This document shows positions 31,568 through 43,991 of a DNA stretch of 64,000 nucleotides, in pieces. Location of the stretch: NCBI GenBank assembly GCA_910589415.1, contig OU342632.1:44319341-44383340 (forward strand). Reading direction: 5' to 3'. This DNA comes from Malachius bipustulatus. Taxonomy: Eukaryota > Arthropoda > Insecta > Coleoptera > Melyridae. The notes under the pieces are model-generated. The model ran no database searches, was not told where the DNA came from, and was given only the letters and a program-made list of their open reading frames with translations. How positions within the stretch are numbered: the stretch's first letter is position 1; each line of letters begins with the position of its first letter. The position numbers and the translations under genes were made by a program.

Positions 31568-33118
31568 CAGGGTGTTTACTGTAAGGTTGGCCCAACTTCA
31601 TAGGCTGATTCTTCAGACTAAAATAAACAAAAAATTCCTATTAACGTGTGTCCGGAAATGCACCGTTTTTGAGATATACTGGGGTCGAAAAAAAAATTAT
31701 TTTTCAGTTTTTTAACGATATCTCGGAAACCGTATAGGATACAATGTTCAGCTCTTATACACACTATGTGCTCACTGATCACCTTATTTTCGCCGTAAAA
31801 TAAAGGTTTTAAAAAAATTCAGTGGCGTAGATTTAGGGTATTTTGAGGGTTTCGACCCCTAATTTCTACGCCACTGGAATAAATGCGATTTTAAGCAGCG
31901 CCTTTGAACCGCCCATGCTTTCTATACCAAAAATGTACTTTTGGTTAACGGCTCTAAAATGAACCGTTTCCGACAAAAATAGCATTTTATGAGAGAAAAC
32001 ATCACTTTTTAACGATTTTTTAACAGCATTTTGGAAAAATGAAACTAAGTGAAAACTTATTCCTATAATAATTAATGTTTTCTCTCATAAAATGTCATTT
32101 TTCTCGGAAACGGTTCATTTTAGAACCGTTAACCAAGAGTACCTTTTTGGTGTAGAAAACATGGACGGTTCAAAGGCGCTGCTTAAAATCGCATTTGTTC
32201 CAGTGGCGTAGAAATTAGGGCGGGTCGAAACCCACAAAATACCCTAAATCTACGCCACTGAATTTTTTTTAGACCTTTATTTTACGGCGATAATAAGGGG
32301 ATCAGTGAGCACACATAGTGTGTATAGGAGCTGAACATTGTATCTCATACGGTTTCCGAGATATCGTCAAAAAACTGGAAAAATAATATTTTTAGCGCAT
32401 GCATCGCCTCTGAAAGACGATTTTTCAGTAGCTTAATAGCCGGCGGAATAACGCATATTGCAGCCCTGCATGCAATAGCGGCTCGTTTCCAAGCGTACAA
32501 AATATTCCAGCCCGCAACGAACTTTTTTTCTGGCCCTTGGGCGGACAGATTTAGTGGTTACTATAACAACTACTGTACTTGTTGTTATCAGTTAGTGATT
32601 ACGAGGCAGGTGAGAACTCGGCAGCGAAATTCAAGCACACAGCTGACAACTACCGAGACCGCGATACGCGCATATTTCAATCAAGTCTAAACGAGCTGGA
32701 AATATAATAATAACAGGTAGGTACCTATCTAATTATAACGATTAACGGGGGTTACTAGTTTCTGAGGTTTCGTCAATAAAGCAACAAAATGAACGCTAGA
32801 CATGAAAATGACACTGACAGTGAATTAATTTGTTCGCCACCACATATTCGCCAACAAGCTCACAAGCCAAAGTATTCAGTGTTCTAACGCGATGCGCTAA
32901 AAAATAGCGTCTATATCTCGGCCGGACCCGAAGTCCATTTAAGCATTTTAAGCTCGTATTCAATCGACCCTCGCTCCGCTCGACCCGATAACTTCATACT
33001 CGCCGAAATGAACTTCTTTCCGCCCTTGATATAGAATATACTATTCTTCGACGCCGTGCATGTGTATCTCAAAAACGGTGCATTTCCGGACACACGTTAA
33101 TGGGAATTTTTTGTTTAT
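31568..33118. mobile_element. Palindromic CAGGGTG/TA element, family E, right arm interrupted
   Basis: The left end CAGGGTG is flanked by TA at 31566-31567. The arms carry inverted copies of CAGTGGCGTAGATTTAGGG, GGTTTCCGAGATATCG and CGGACACACGTTAATGGGAA. The right arm is broken at about 32396 and resumes at about 33050, and its outer ~55 bp including CACCCTG are lost. GAGATATACTGGGG lies 111 nt from the left end. Confidence 0.7.
32396..33050. mobile_element. ~650-bp insertion inside the family E palindrome
   Basis: This sequence has no counterpart in the left arm. It is less AT-rich than its host and includes TTAGTGATTACGAGGCAGGT and an ATG-started 32-codon frame at 32788-32886 (MNARHENDTDSELICSPPH). 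I see no clear terminal repeat and do not recognise the frame. It could be a MITE or a captured 5' gene end. Confidence 0.4.
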
Positions 33119-33244
33119 AAAGGAAACTTAGGAAAACATAATTAAATCGAGACTTTAAAAATTCAGCGAACAGCATGCGTGAATATATTGCCATTAACAT
33201 TAACTGGCATGATTTTTTCCTGAGAAATTAATATTAGGTATATA

Positions 33245-33833
33245 CAGGATGTCTCAAAATTGAGCTAAAAAAAAAACTGAAAATAGAGAGTGAAATATTT
33301 TCCGTTTGCGATTTTGTGAAGAGCAAAAATTTAACATTTCAACAAACTTTATTAAAAGTAACTAATAAGTATTAAAAAAAAATATGTTCATTTGTTCTCA
33401 CGCAGAATGTGTTCAAATAGGTCTCCTACTAATTCAAGGCAAAGATTCGCAAGGCAAGAGCAATAATGGAAGCACGACTCTTTGCAGATCATCGTGTATA
33501 ATGCCACAGCAGCGTTAACACGAGCTACTACACTACATCTTCTTATTCGTTCAAAACTGGATCACGGTAAACTTTTTCTTTCAAGTAGCTCTCAGAAAAA
33601 GTAATCCCGCAGGGATTCAGATCTGGCGATCTGGGAAGCCATGGTATGGGTCCACCTGCTCTTCCGATCCACCTCTTTCAATTTTTTTTTGTTGAAATGT
33701 AAAATTTTTGCTCTTTTCAACAATAACTTTTTAACGAAGCGCAAACGGAAAATTTTTCACTCTCTATTTTCAATTTTTATAGCTCCAGTAATCGAATCTC
33801 TAGAGCACGGGCGTCAATTTTTCAGACACCCTA
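33245..33833. mobile_element. Palindromic CAGGGTG/TA element, family F
   Basis: The left end is CAGGATG with TA before it; the right end is CACCCTA with TA after it. The arms carry inverted GAAAATAGAGAGTGAAA and GCAAAAATTTAACATTTCAA phrases. It is separated from the next palindrome by only a few bases (TATGGTA). Confidence 0.7.
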
Positions 33834-33842
33834 TATGGTATA

Positions 33843-34613
33843 CAGGGTGATTCATAATATGTGCGCAGGACTTCAGGATGTGATAGCTCGTTAAAAATAT
33901 GAAAAAAATTACCATTAACATATGGGTCCGCAAAAGAACCGTTTTCGAGATAGAGGGTGTCAAAAAAATGGATTATTTTCAGTTTTTTTGGCGATATATC
34001 TCAGGAAGTTTTTGAGATACAGAACCCAGCTTTTGTACACATCTTGTCATTAATATTATCTACGTTAGGAGGACAAATTAAAATAAATTTGTGTGGCAGT
34101 GAAAAAAAAAAAATCAAAGATAAATGATAATGTTTTTTCTACAACAAAACATTTTGTCACTTTTATGTTTTTCATCATAAAATGCTGTTCTTCTCGAAAA
34201 CAGTTCACATTAGAACATTTGACCAAGAGTATCTTTTTTTACGTAGAAAACATTGACAGTTTAAAAAGTGCTTTCACAATGCCAATTTTTTCAGTGTCGT
34301 AGAAATTAGGGGCAAATTTTTATTTTTAGTAACCCCAAAATCTCCGCCACTGTCGTATGTAAAATATTTAATTAGAGCTGAAAAAGTAACAAATATTAAT
34401 GACAAGATGTGTACAAAAATTCAGTTTTATATCTGAAAGGGTTCCGGAGAAATCGTCAAAAAACTGGAAATTATTTTTTTCTTGAACCCTGCAGTATCTC
34501 GAAAATGATGGTTTTGCGGACCTATGTTAAATGTTAACAGGAACTTTTTTTCATATTTTTGAACGAGCTATCGCATCCTGAAGTTCTGCGCACATACTAT
34601 ATGAATCAGCCTG
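33843..34613. mobile_element. Palindromic CAGGGTG/TA element, family G
   Basis: CAGGGTG left end and CAGCCTG right end, both flanked by TA. The arms are inverted copies (GTGCGCAGGACTTCAGGATG left, CATCCTGAAGTTCTGCGCAC right). TTTTCGAGATAGAGGGTG lies 110 nt inside the left end. No protein is encoded. Confidence 0.75.
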
Positions 34614-34617
34614 TATG

Positions 34618-37334
34618 ACTTTTGAAAAAATTTGGGGGATAACCAGGAATAAATAACCGCGGTTTTTTCGTGCTGGGATGTGTATTACAGCGCATTCTTT
34701 AAAATTTACATCATTAAACAGGTGTCCCAGCTCATTCGAGTGGGCCTCTGTGGGCCGCAAATAAATGATGGATAAAAAAAAAACATTTTTTTTTGCTAAT
34801 TCAAGTACAGAATCACAATGGCCATTATTTAAAATTATTTTGGACTATGCAGAGTGTCCCATATGAGAGTGGCATATCAAGTTTTTTTTTTTTTTTTAAT
34901 GGGATGCTCATCTTATGTTATTGCATTTTTAGATTGTCTGATGCAACGTCTGGTTCCTGGACGCTACGTCTGGTTCACGGTGATCTGGTTCCTGGACGCT
35001 CCGTGAGTTACGATATCACCAACCAATTTTGGTGAGATCAAAAAGGAAAATAAATAAGAGACCTCAAAAAAAAATAATAACAAAGACTATATCAAAAGAA
35101 CACACTGGCTTTATTTTCCATTAAATCTCTACGATTTCGTTGGTATTATGGACAGTGGAAAATGCGGTCAATCTATTACATTAGTATTTATTTGAACAGT
35201 TCGTTTTGTTATTAATTACCTCCGGAGCAGCGCTACCTCGATGGTTTACAGCTTTGATTATCTAACCTACTTACCTAAGTATTTTATTAAATTGAAATTA
35301 TAATAACCGGCTATTAATGAGTTATAATATTGAGACAACCGGTAAGTATAAATAAAAATCAAATACCAAGAAATCAAATTTAATAAAGAAATCCGCAATC
35401 TTCCACTACCTCTATGGTCGAGGGCGGTATGGTCCCAGTGACTGGGCCCCGTATGTGGCTGGATAGTCTTTATGTCTAATAGGAGATAGTCTAATTGGAG
35501 ATTCAGTGGTGGTGAAATAAGGAATGTTCCTAACTTAATAGCTTGTGCATGAACAAACCCTGAGGTAAGGGGGTGGCCGTGACTTGGGGCGTAGTTGGAA
35601 TGGCCCAGACCAAGGGATCGGCCTATCAGGAGTAGCCCTTCTGGTGGAGACGATGTTGTCACCGTGTAGCTAGACAGGACCAGGTGTTCGGTTAATGACT
35701 CCGAAGCTCGAAACTCGAAACGTGGTGAAGACGGGACCCCAAAATTTAATGGTACACAGGAAAGAAAACTCTACAAGAACAATTTGACAATATTAAAGAG
35801 TGGTCTGTAATAGAAATTCTTTGCTCAATCAACTTACCCCTATTCCCTAGGGAGCTTTCTTTAGGCACTTGAGATGGTTTACGACACACAAAACAGCTTA
35901 TATATCCCTTTTCAGGAATGGTTCCCTTAACTACCCTCAAAACCAAGGACTACCTATAAGTGAAACCAATTCTCGTGTGGCCTACTAAAATCCCCGAAGG
36001 TACAATTTCAAGAAATAAATTGTTTCACAAGGCCAAGACTTTGCTGTTATGGTCGATTTGCCAACAGTAAAAATAGGTGTTAATTGAGTAGTGAAAATAC
36101 TCCAAGAATCCACATAAAATTATAATAATAATTATTCATCCCAATTATCTCTTGCAAATAACACTGATAAATGTTGCAATACAGAGGTAAATTAAATGAA
36201 CTGTCCAGCAAGGAAAATCAAAGAAATCCCAAATGCCATACCTTCAAGAAGATGATATACAGGATCGTCTTCTCTATTTAAAACTCCAACTTCAATATTT
36301 ATTAAAAAACAAAAAAAAAGTGTCACACTGAGAAGAAAAAATGAGATTGGTTTTACCGTTAGTGTTCAAATTAAGAAGTTTAATTCGAATCTAAGTGAAC
36401 ATTTTTCAAATTTATATGTTCTTGATCTTGACATGCAAGTAATCACAAAAATGTTAATTAAAGTCATTTGACGTCGATATTAGCTTCAAAAACGAGCACA
36501 GAAATCTGCCCGTTAGCCTAATGAGAGCCTTTATAATATTGGATGTAGGAGTTATAAACAAGTGAAAATAGCAATTTTCGAAGTTCCAGGCCCTATTTAT
36601 AACATTTTTCTGTGATAAAACTTTGTTGATTGACAAAAAATAATAAAATGCTTTTTTTAATTCATACTGAGTATTGAAACATTAAAACATGATATTTGTG
36701 AAAATATTTTACCCATCAAAACTATTATGTGTCATCTTCTGGTATTTGCGAAAGTGCGGACATCTTGAAAATATTTTCACTGATTTTCTCATGGTCTCTT
36801 ATGTCGAAACAATTTTTTTTGAGGTTCTAGGACCAAGAGTTCCCAAAACTGTCGCTTACCTCGCTTATATGGCCACACAGTACATGTAGGCTGACCCAGT
36901 CCCGGACCACAATAATATGCAGTCATGGAGACATTAAAAACAAAGAAAGTCCCATAACAAAAACTTTTATTCATTTATTACTTCTATTATGATTATTGTA
37001 GGTAGGTACATGCAATATTTTCCAAATTTATACACTTCTCCTTATTTTGGACATAGTTTATATCTCCTACTTACAATGAATACTGATATAACATAAAACA
37101 TAAGACATATTCAATGCTTTTTCAAGTAATAATTCATAATAATTCTAAATGAAATCAAATCCAAAATTTTGTTTCATAATAATGTTCCTCACATTTTTAT
37201 GCCAACAGTTTCACTTATTGAAATGTTTATTTTTATGAGTCAAATCACTTTTATATTAAAAATATAAATTAATATAAATATAAATTTTTTTAATATAAAC
37301 TAAATTTTAGTTTATTCAGCTTACTCAATTCAGC
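34618..37334. other. No gene recognised
   Basis: The sequence CTGGTTCCTGGACGCT occurs twice at 34950-35005 as a short local duplication. The stretch 35380-35760 is richer in G+C and could be part of an LTR or an untranslated region, but no protein homology is visible. At about 36470-36560 there is a copy of the dispersed repeat that bounds the 12.9-15.6 kb block. Confidence 0.35.
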
Positions 37335-38588
37335 TTACTGTGAGTGTTTTTTTTTATTATGTATATGTACAGTCAAGTAACTTTTATGTTTCGTTTCAAA
37401 TGAACACTCCTGACATTTGTACACTTCAGCATGTTTTGAATGTTTGTAAAAAAAATGTTGGATAAAAGACCATCTAGATTTTGTATCAAAACGGCATATG
37501 TCACATATAAACGCTCCAACTTCTTTTGCATTTTTAGGTTTACACTCTCGCTTCAAATGAGTTTTAGAATGGCGGTTCAAATGATGTTTTTGTCTTGTTT
37601 GATAAGAACACTTGTCACATCTGTACACTTGTGCATCTTCTGAATGTTTACGTTTGTAATGTTTAGTCAAATCACTTTTAATTTTTGTTTCATATGAACA
37701 TTCCCCACATTTGTACAATTTTGCTTCTCCCGAATGTTTGTTGTTGTAATGTTGGGTATAATTACTAATTTTTTTTGTTTCAAAAGAACATTCATGGCAT
37801 TTATATACTACAGCGTCTTTTGCATGTTTACATTTATAATGCTCGGTAAGATTATCTTTCCGTGTTGTTTCGAAAGAACATTCCTGACACTTGTAGACTT
37901 CAGCGTCTTTTGCATGTCTATGTTTATAATGTTCAGTCAAATGATCTTTCCTTTTTGTTTCATAAGCACATTCCTGACATTTGTACACTTCTGCATCTTC
38001 ATCATGTTTACATTTATAATGTCGAGTCAAATTGCGTTTAGTTCTTGTTTTAAATGAACATTCGCCACATTTGTACATGTCAGCTTCTTCTGAATGTTTA
38101 CATTTAAACCGCCTCATCAAATTAGATTTATTGTTTGTCTTATTAGGACAATGCACACAGTTATACTTAGCTTGTTCTTCACTTTTCCTCCCCACAGCTG
38201 AGTTACTTTTTTCAACAAAGTGACTTTGGTGGAGTTCATCCTTCAATGTTCCAAAATCAGTTATCAACGGTGTCCCCTTCAGCTCCCACCCGGGATTATG
38301 ATCTTCAATGTCGACTTTTTCTTCTTTTAAAGGCACATCATTTTCTGCCTGCATTTCAACATCATATTGGGGTTCTTCTGGTTCCATTTTTATGGGATAA
38401 GCAGGGAAAGCGTCATTTCCATAATTAAAATTGCGAAAGTCACACAATTCGTGGTGAGTCTGTTCATTTTCAAGTTTTAACTTTGGCAGTCGGGAGTTGT
38501 AATCAATCTTAAGATCTTCAACTCTCTGGGTTTCAATTATTTCTTTTTGATGCTGATAAGCACCACAGTTTGCTTCTTCTGAACTCAT
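37335..38588 (-). CDS. C2H2 zinc-finger protein 1 (nine fingers, single exon)
   Basis: 417 codons begin at ATG 38588-38586, and the stop is near 37335. The N-terminal ~140 residues are acidic and finger-free, with KMEPEEPQYDVEM and VDIEDHNPGWE. Nine fingers then repeat every 30 residues as Y-x-C-x2-C-x12-H-x4-H, joined by linkers such as HAKDAEVYKC rather than the classic TGEKPY. Finger 1 has Arg in place of its first zinc-binding His (NLMRRFKCKH) and may not fold. Finger 7 is followed by a longer linker. The protein is probably a sequence-specific nuclear DNA-binding regulator; its target is unknown. A diverged paralogue on the same strand is at 52767-53820 and shares the IEDHxPGWE motif. 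I do not recognise an orthologue name. Confidence 0.88.
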   Translation of the reverse strand: MSSEEANCGAYQHQKEIIETQRVEDLKIDYNSRLPKLKLENEQTHHELCDFRNFNYGNDAFPAYPIKMEPEEPQYDVEMQAENDVPLKEEKVDIEDHNPGWELKGTPLITDFGTLKDELHQSHFVEKSNSAVGRKSEEQAKYNCVHCPNKTNNKSNLMRRFKCKHSEEADMYKCGECSFKTRTKRNLTRHYKCKHDEDAEVYKCQECAYETKRKDHLTEHYKHRHAKDAEVYKCQECSFETTRKDNLTEHYKCKHAKDAVVYKCHECSFETKKISNYTQHYNNKHSGEAKLYKCGECSYETKIKSDLTKHYKRKHSEDAQVYRCDKCSYQTRQKHHLNRHSKTHLKRECKPKNAKEVGAFICDICRFDTKSRWSFIQHFFYKHSKHAEVYKCQECSFETKHKSYLTVHIHNKKKHSQ

Positions 38589-39060
38589 CACGTGTCATTA
38601 ATTGCCCAAGCCCAACAAAAAACAAAATCTTCCACCTGATGCACTACCAACTACTTTAAAGTTTAATAATATTTGACTGCAATTTGAATTTATCATCTAA
38701 GACCAACATAGCAATCACCACCATCCCCATCCCATCCATGTCGTGGTACAATAATTTTTTATTTTGCCTAAAGTTTATGTTTTAATTAGTATTACTAAAA
38801 ATCTACAAATTGAAATTAGCAATAGCAATTAGCACCTCACCTAACCCCGAAATTCCGCAGGTTCAGGCTCATGCTCATGGTTCAGCAGTAGTCAGTTCAG
38901 CTGTTCAGCTGCGAGATTCCGCTTCAAGAAACGTCGTCTACGCTGGGAATCAACATTCAACATGGCGGCTGGTTGCTGCTACGAGTCACTACGAGTGCTC
39001 GTACAGTGAGAGAATCTTAGATGAGGTAAGCCTCAGGATAACTAAAGTCTTGTAGCTCAC
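38589..39060. promoter_or_regulatory. Upstream region of zinc-finger gene 1; possible divergent first exon
   Basis: This is more G+C rich than its surroundings. On plus, AACATGGCGGCTGG (about 38959) is followed by a good donor, GATGAGGTAAGCC, near 39020, so a divergent non-coding or short-coding first exon is possible. The segment 38900-38945 (GAGATTCCGCTTCAAGAAAC) has an inverted copy at 43861-43905. I cannot show a transcript from sequence alone. Confidence 0.35.
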
Positions 39061-39312
39061 TACTTATCTGCCGTCAGTGTGACGTCACTAGGTTGGGCTA
39101 AGCGTAAACGGTTCCAAGTAAACAAACCGTTCACGTGGCCATTGTTGTCAGTTGTCGTGATTTAGTTGAAGTTTTAAGTTCACGTGGTCCTGAAGTTTGA
39201 CTTATTGAGGTTGTTTTCATACATTGGCCTGCGATCGCCATCAATTGAATTGAACCAAATCGTATTCTAGGTTTCCATGGAGTTCGAGCCGTTTGGCGGT
39301 AGTTTAATGCAT

Positions 39313-39955
39313 ATTGGTTTTTTATGTCGTTCGGTATGAAATAAATCAAGGAAACTCAAAATTAATAACATTAAAAAAAAAATCAAAAATTTTATTCTTT
39401 TTCGAAAAAAAAACTTTACATACCGAATATTATAATTATGAAAAGTAAAAAACCATACAGCAAATAATATGACTTCATAATAATGTAATTGGGTGAATTT
39501 TTTTTTGTTTTTTCCGCAAAAAAACACAATTCTTGAAAATTTAATTTTTTCGAATGTTAATAATTTTTGGTTTCCTTGATTTATTTTATACCGAACGACA
39601 TAAAAACCCAATATGGCGGCTATAAGAAAAACAAAAGTTGGCTATGAAAACTCTGAGATCTAGTCGGCTTTGAAAATTTTTGTAATGCCAAGTGGATAGC
39701 TTTTGACGACTTATGTAAGCCTACAAAAAATAATTCATTATTTCTCAATAATAAAAAAGATATGGTTAAAATAAGAAATTTTGATTTTTCAGTTTTTTGA
39801 GGATATTTCAGCAATGACTGGAAATATTCAAAGAAAAAATTCAGATTCTCATTAAGCATTAAGTTGTGCAACTTTTCTCTAATTTAACCGACCGTGTATA
39901 TCTTGCCGTTTCCAAGATCTCCATGTACTGCCACTTACACTTTTACACACTGTAT
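39313..39955. repeat. Truncated palindromic repeat related to 61495-62460
   Basis: TATGTCGTTCGGTATGAAA at about 39323 and its complement TACCGAACGACATAAAAA at 39588 flank an inner inverted repeat. The right side continues as in the 61495-62460 element (AGTCGGCTTTGAAAATTTT, TTTCTCAATAATAAAAAAGA). The outer left arm is missing and the right end is degenerate (ACACACTGTA). Confidence 0.6.
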
Positions 39956-40408
39956 ATTATGGGTTGCCTAACCTTATTTTAGGGATAACTTGCTTTTGAC
40001 AAGTGAGAAATTAATTTATTGATAAACAAAATGTTTGTTTATTTATTAACGATCAGTAAGCTAAAGCCCTTTAAATTTTACAAAAAAACATTTCATATTT
40101 TTCAATGCATACTATGTTACAAGAACTATTCAATAAATTGCTACTCCGCGGTAATTAAGTTAATAAAATGTTTGGTATAAAGTATACAGTTAATGACATC
40201 TCATCACCAATGACTTGAGTTTTTTTCTTAACGCCAAATTATGTATATCTGCAAACCCCGAAGGTATAACAACTTTATTCCATTACATAAGAATGAAAAC
40301 ACAAACAATAATATTATTAAATTTCTGGTCAACACAATTTTAGTTACGGAGATGGTGACAAAAATGCCTTGAATCTCCCAAATGGACGAAAAGCAGGCTT
40401 TTATATTA

Positions 40409-40766
40409 TAGTTCGAGTCCCCTTTTGAAAATCCGTCATGTCAAGTAGGGGTCTAGTGCGTTGCGTTGCGCGGCTAATTGCCTTTTGCCCAGATTTACCC
40501 GAGCGATTTCAAAAAGTATCTACCATATATGGAAGAAAATTACTGGGGGGCATCTGGACAATTCCTCCAATTGAGGGAAGAACATTTTCTTCTAATTTGC
40601 ACCTTGCGTTAACATCCAGTACCCGGTGAGTAATTAATATGGTCACTGGGAATATCTCAGAAACTATATAAGCGTCGTACATCCTCGGGCAATTTTTTTG
40701 CTTTGCTTGAGGATGTACGATGCTTAGTTTCTGAGAAGACGGATTTTGAGAAGGGGACGCGAACTA
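40409..40766. repeat. Short inverted-repeat element
   Basis: ATAGTTCGAGTCCCCTTTTG at 40409 pairs with an inverted copy (GAAGGGGACGCGAACTAT) ending near 40766, and GCGTCGTACATCC near 40672 pairs with GGATGTACGATGC near 40712. No coding capacity and no CAGGGTG end. Confidence 0.55.
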
Positions 40767-40882
40767 TATAAAAACTCACCGCTTTGAAACCACCATATTA
40801 CAGCCAATTTAAAGATCTAGCCTAATGATAAAAAAATTACAACTTACTATTTACACATTTAGCATGTAAGTATAGAAAATAT

Positions 40883-41460
40883 TGTTACGGGTTTCTCAAT
40901 AATTAAATCACCACCAAAAAGTCTTACAAATTACTTTATTCACTAATCCAAATTATAACCTCTAATTATTATTCTCTAAATAATCAAAACACAAACAGCT
41001 GACTACAACACTACTACTTGCACCTTGCACTTGTCTATTCTTTCTATCTGTCACTACTGGCTCCCTTACTTCCCACTTCACTTCTGCTCTGTCTATACTT
41101 CAGTCTTCACTGTTTCACGTTCAGGATACTACTACTTTCCACGCAACCGCAGGCTGTCCTTATATAGTCCCCCGACACATCAGTAGTCACGTTCTACTCC
41201 GTTCTAGCAGGTACATTCTCGAACGTCGCACCGGCGCACTGACCGTCGATTCGTGGATTCTGGAAATGTCAGATTGTTCGGCGATCCCACTCCAGAAATC
41301 CATAGAACTAACGTCTGTCTGTCGATGTGTCACATGACATGTGACTGGAACTGTCGCGAACATGTCATTGACTGACTCAGTATAAAAAAAGAGAATGTAA
41401 ACAAACAAGCAAATCGGGGTCTAGAATGTTAAAGGTTAAAGAAGCAATTACTAGAATTTT
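40883..41460 (-). mobile_element. Possible solo LTR, minus strand
   Basis: Read on minus, there is a TATATAAGGACAG promoter-like site (41166-41154), then AATAAAGTAA near 40938, then an end at CCCGTAACA (40883), the order expected for U3-R-U5. No internal retroviral-type coding region adjoins. The outer 5' edge and target-site duplication could not be located, so the upper limit is approximate. Confidence 0.4.
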
Positions 41461-42439
41461 TCCAGAGCGGTGTTCGTTATAATATCTATTTTCATTTTCG
41501 AATACTGTCATTAAAACTTCACTTTTACGTAATACTTATGAAGTATCAAAATGTCAAATTTGCATCTACTAGAGAGCAAAATACTTTTGCACACTAGTAC
41601 GTGTGTACACGTCTTTTCATTTATTGTTTACTAAAGCTTGTTTGTCATGGTGAATATTAAAATATTACATGCAGCAAGTTACAGAACGTCAACATTTTCT
41701 ATTCATATTCTTAGTGTTTTTTAAGCTTTCGGATAGGTTCAGTATTCGAAAAAATGTCGTTTGATACGACACTGTGAAATGCCACTTTTGCATTCTCGAA
41801 TGATTTGCTTGCTCGGAAAAATTTCCATTCTCCATGTGCAAAAGTGTCATTTCACAGTCTTGTATGAAAAATAACTACTTACAACCTACTATCTACATAA
41901 CAGCCTACTATTTATAAATGTAGCCTAACTATAAGAAATATCTATTTACAATGTTTTATAGTAGGATTAACTTTAAAAAGTCACATGTGACGTCACACTA
42001 ACAGTCCGAATTAATATTTTTAATTTCACCAGAAAATGTCAAACAGTTAATTGTCAAGTTGTGAACGAGCGTAAATTATTGAAGGAATCATTCAAACAAT
42101 GAATTGAAGCGCTTACGTCAGTTTGAGAGCCACTGACAACTACATAAAATTTATTCACGTAATGACATTCTATCCTCTGTGTTGTGCATTTAATTCTCAT
42201 TCAAAACCAATGTTGACGTATACTTATTTATGCGGGATGGAGTGTTTAGACAAACTGGACGGTTACTATAAAAACACGTACATGAAACAAAATAAATCGA
42301 ACTATCAAAAGGATGTGTATTCTTAATCGATACGTATGACTTTTTAGACTTTATTGGACTATACAATCAGTGTCCTTCATTCAGCATATCATTATTGTCT
42401 TTTGTCTTGCTGTACATTTGCCTTACAAAGTAACTGCAA

Positions 42440-42890
42440 AGCATCACCTAGCAAGGGCACTTTTTCGTTAATGCACATGTTCTGTAATATTTCAGAGGAG
42501 TTGACAAGAGTTCTGACAAATTGGGGTGAATATCTAGCAACACGTTCTTTCAGTAAACACCTAAAACGATTTTTTAGAAGTCCAATAAATCTCTTGATAC
42601 AAGCTGTAACTCCACGTAGGTATGCATCTAGAAAAAACAATAATAAAGATTTAAAAAATAAATAAGTTCGTATATGCATAAGAAAATATTTCATAACTTA
42701 CCTATGAAAGCATGCAGGTTTGGCTCAAACCCAAATTGCTCCTTTGGTAGCACCGTGTTGCATAAAAACGTAATGCTGTCAACACTTTGATTTCTGTGCT
42801 TAAACCCGACACATAGACTCAATTGTTTAATTATGGCCTCACAGCATTTATCAAGTTATTGGCGAGTTCTTTATTGAGTCTAAATAGCTC
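42440..42890 (-). pseudogene. PIF/Harbinger transposase remnant, catalytic core deleted
   Basis: On minus, the order is LFRLNKELANNLINAVR and KVLTALRFYATRCYQ (about 42885-42715), resembling the N-terminal half of HARBI1-type nucleases, then IGLLKNRFRCLLKERV, YSPQFVRTLVN and LQNMCI (about 42600-42440), resembling the C-terminal end. The whole DDE core between them is missing and there are frame breaks and stops. It is a dead internal-deletion copy. Confidence 0.65.
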
Positions 42891-43860
42891 AACAAATCTC
42901 TTCCCTGGGAGAGCAAAGGCATTACAATTTGCCCGTAACGCCTTTCGCTGCAGACATATAGTTGTTGGTTTTGCTCCCTTTGCTTCTGCTGTCCGTCGCC
43001 CCCCATCAACAAGTGATCAGCGATGATAGGTAACATTTCTGAAATATATTCACAGATTAGTTGAAAGTATTATTGCATAATATACTAATTTTTATTCACT
43101 GCATGTGACAAAAGACAACACATTCATGTGACTTCAGCGCAGGCCTGCTTGCAGGAGACTAATCAAGTGATCATGTGGATAATCACTGATTAGGTATCAA
43201 ATGGCCTCTATATCAAAATATTGATGTCGATGAGAACTACTTAATTTACTTAAATCAACAATTTTATTTTCCCAATTCCTTTTCCCTTGAAAATCGATAA
43301 AAGCACAGTAAATTTTTCACTACAACAATAATAGACCTTTGGAATTGTGGGAATCTGTGAATCAGCAATCAGCAGGCTACTATAGCGATAAAGCTGTATT
43401 TGTATTGTTTGTTAAACAAAATAGTTAAATAAATAGATGGTTCTGGGATTTATGGGTTTCATTTACCAAGCTGAATTACCACAGAGGAATGTTCAAATTC
43501 AAATTATCCAAATGTCCTTTGTATAGTTATGATAATTAACCCCGCAGTCCCAATTTTACTTACATAAATAAGCTTTACTTATTAGCTGATTAAACAAGAC
43601 AGTCAAGTGATTAACAAACAATAATCGCAGGAAAATAAAACAAAAACACTTCATCTTCCTCAAAACAATAAAAATGTTGTCACTGCCACTGGCCACTGCC
43701 GAGCCGAAAAGATTTAAAGGTTATTCTTATTCTCACTTTTAATTTTTTTTTAGTTTCACATCACCACATTATGCTCCTAATAGCGTACCTTTCTATGGTG
43801 ACGGTGACAAACAGTGTGGCTACGACGTGCTACCATCACGACATTTTGAGTGTTCTTTTT

Positions 43861-43980
43861 CCCAGCGTTGACGACGTTTTCTTGAAGCGGAATCTCTAGG
43901 CAGCAGTCAGCAGCAGTTCAGCACATTTAAATAGGCAGTGACTAGAGTAGCGGCAACGTTCCGGAAATTCCCAGATTCGC
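43861..43980. repeat. Dispersed repeat segment shared with 38.9 kb and 60.9 kb
   Basis: CCCAGCGTTGACGACG and CTTGAAGCGGAATCTC (43861-43905) are an inverted copy of 38900-38945. The next part, GGCAGTGACTAGAG and CCGGAAATTCCCAGATTC, recurs inverted near 60860-60915. No gene is recognised. Confidence 0.5.
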
Positions 43981-43991
43981 GGCACTACTAT

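Noticed and set aside
35746..35946. Minus-strand frame with SCFVCRK and a following GTAAGT
   Set aside because: The donor and Cys pair are suggestive, but there is no start, no acceptor in frame and no recognisable domain.
37440..38428. Plus-strand frames rich in Phe and Cys
   Set aside because: They are antisense to the zinc-finger gene on minus and reflect its repeat structure.
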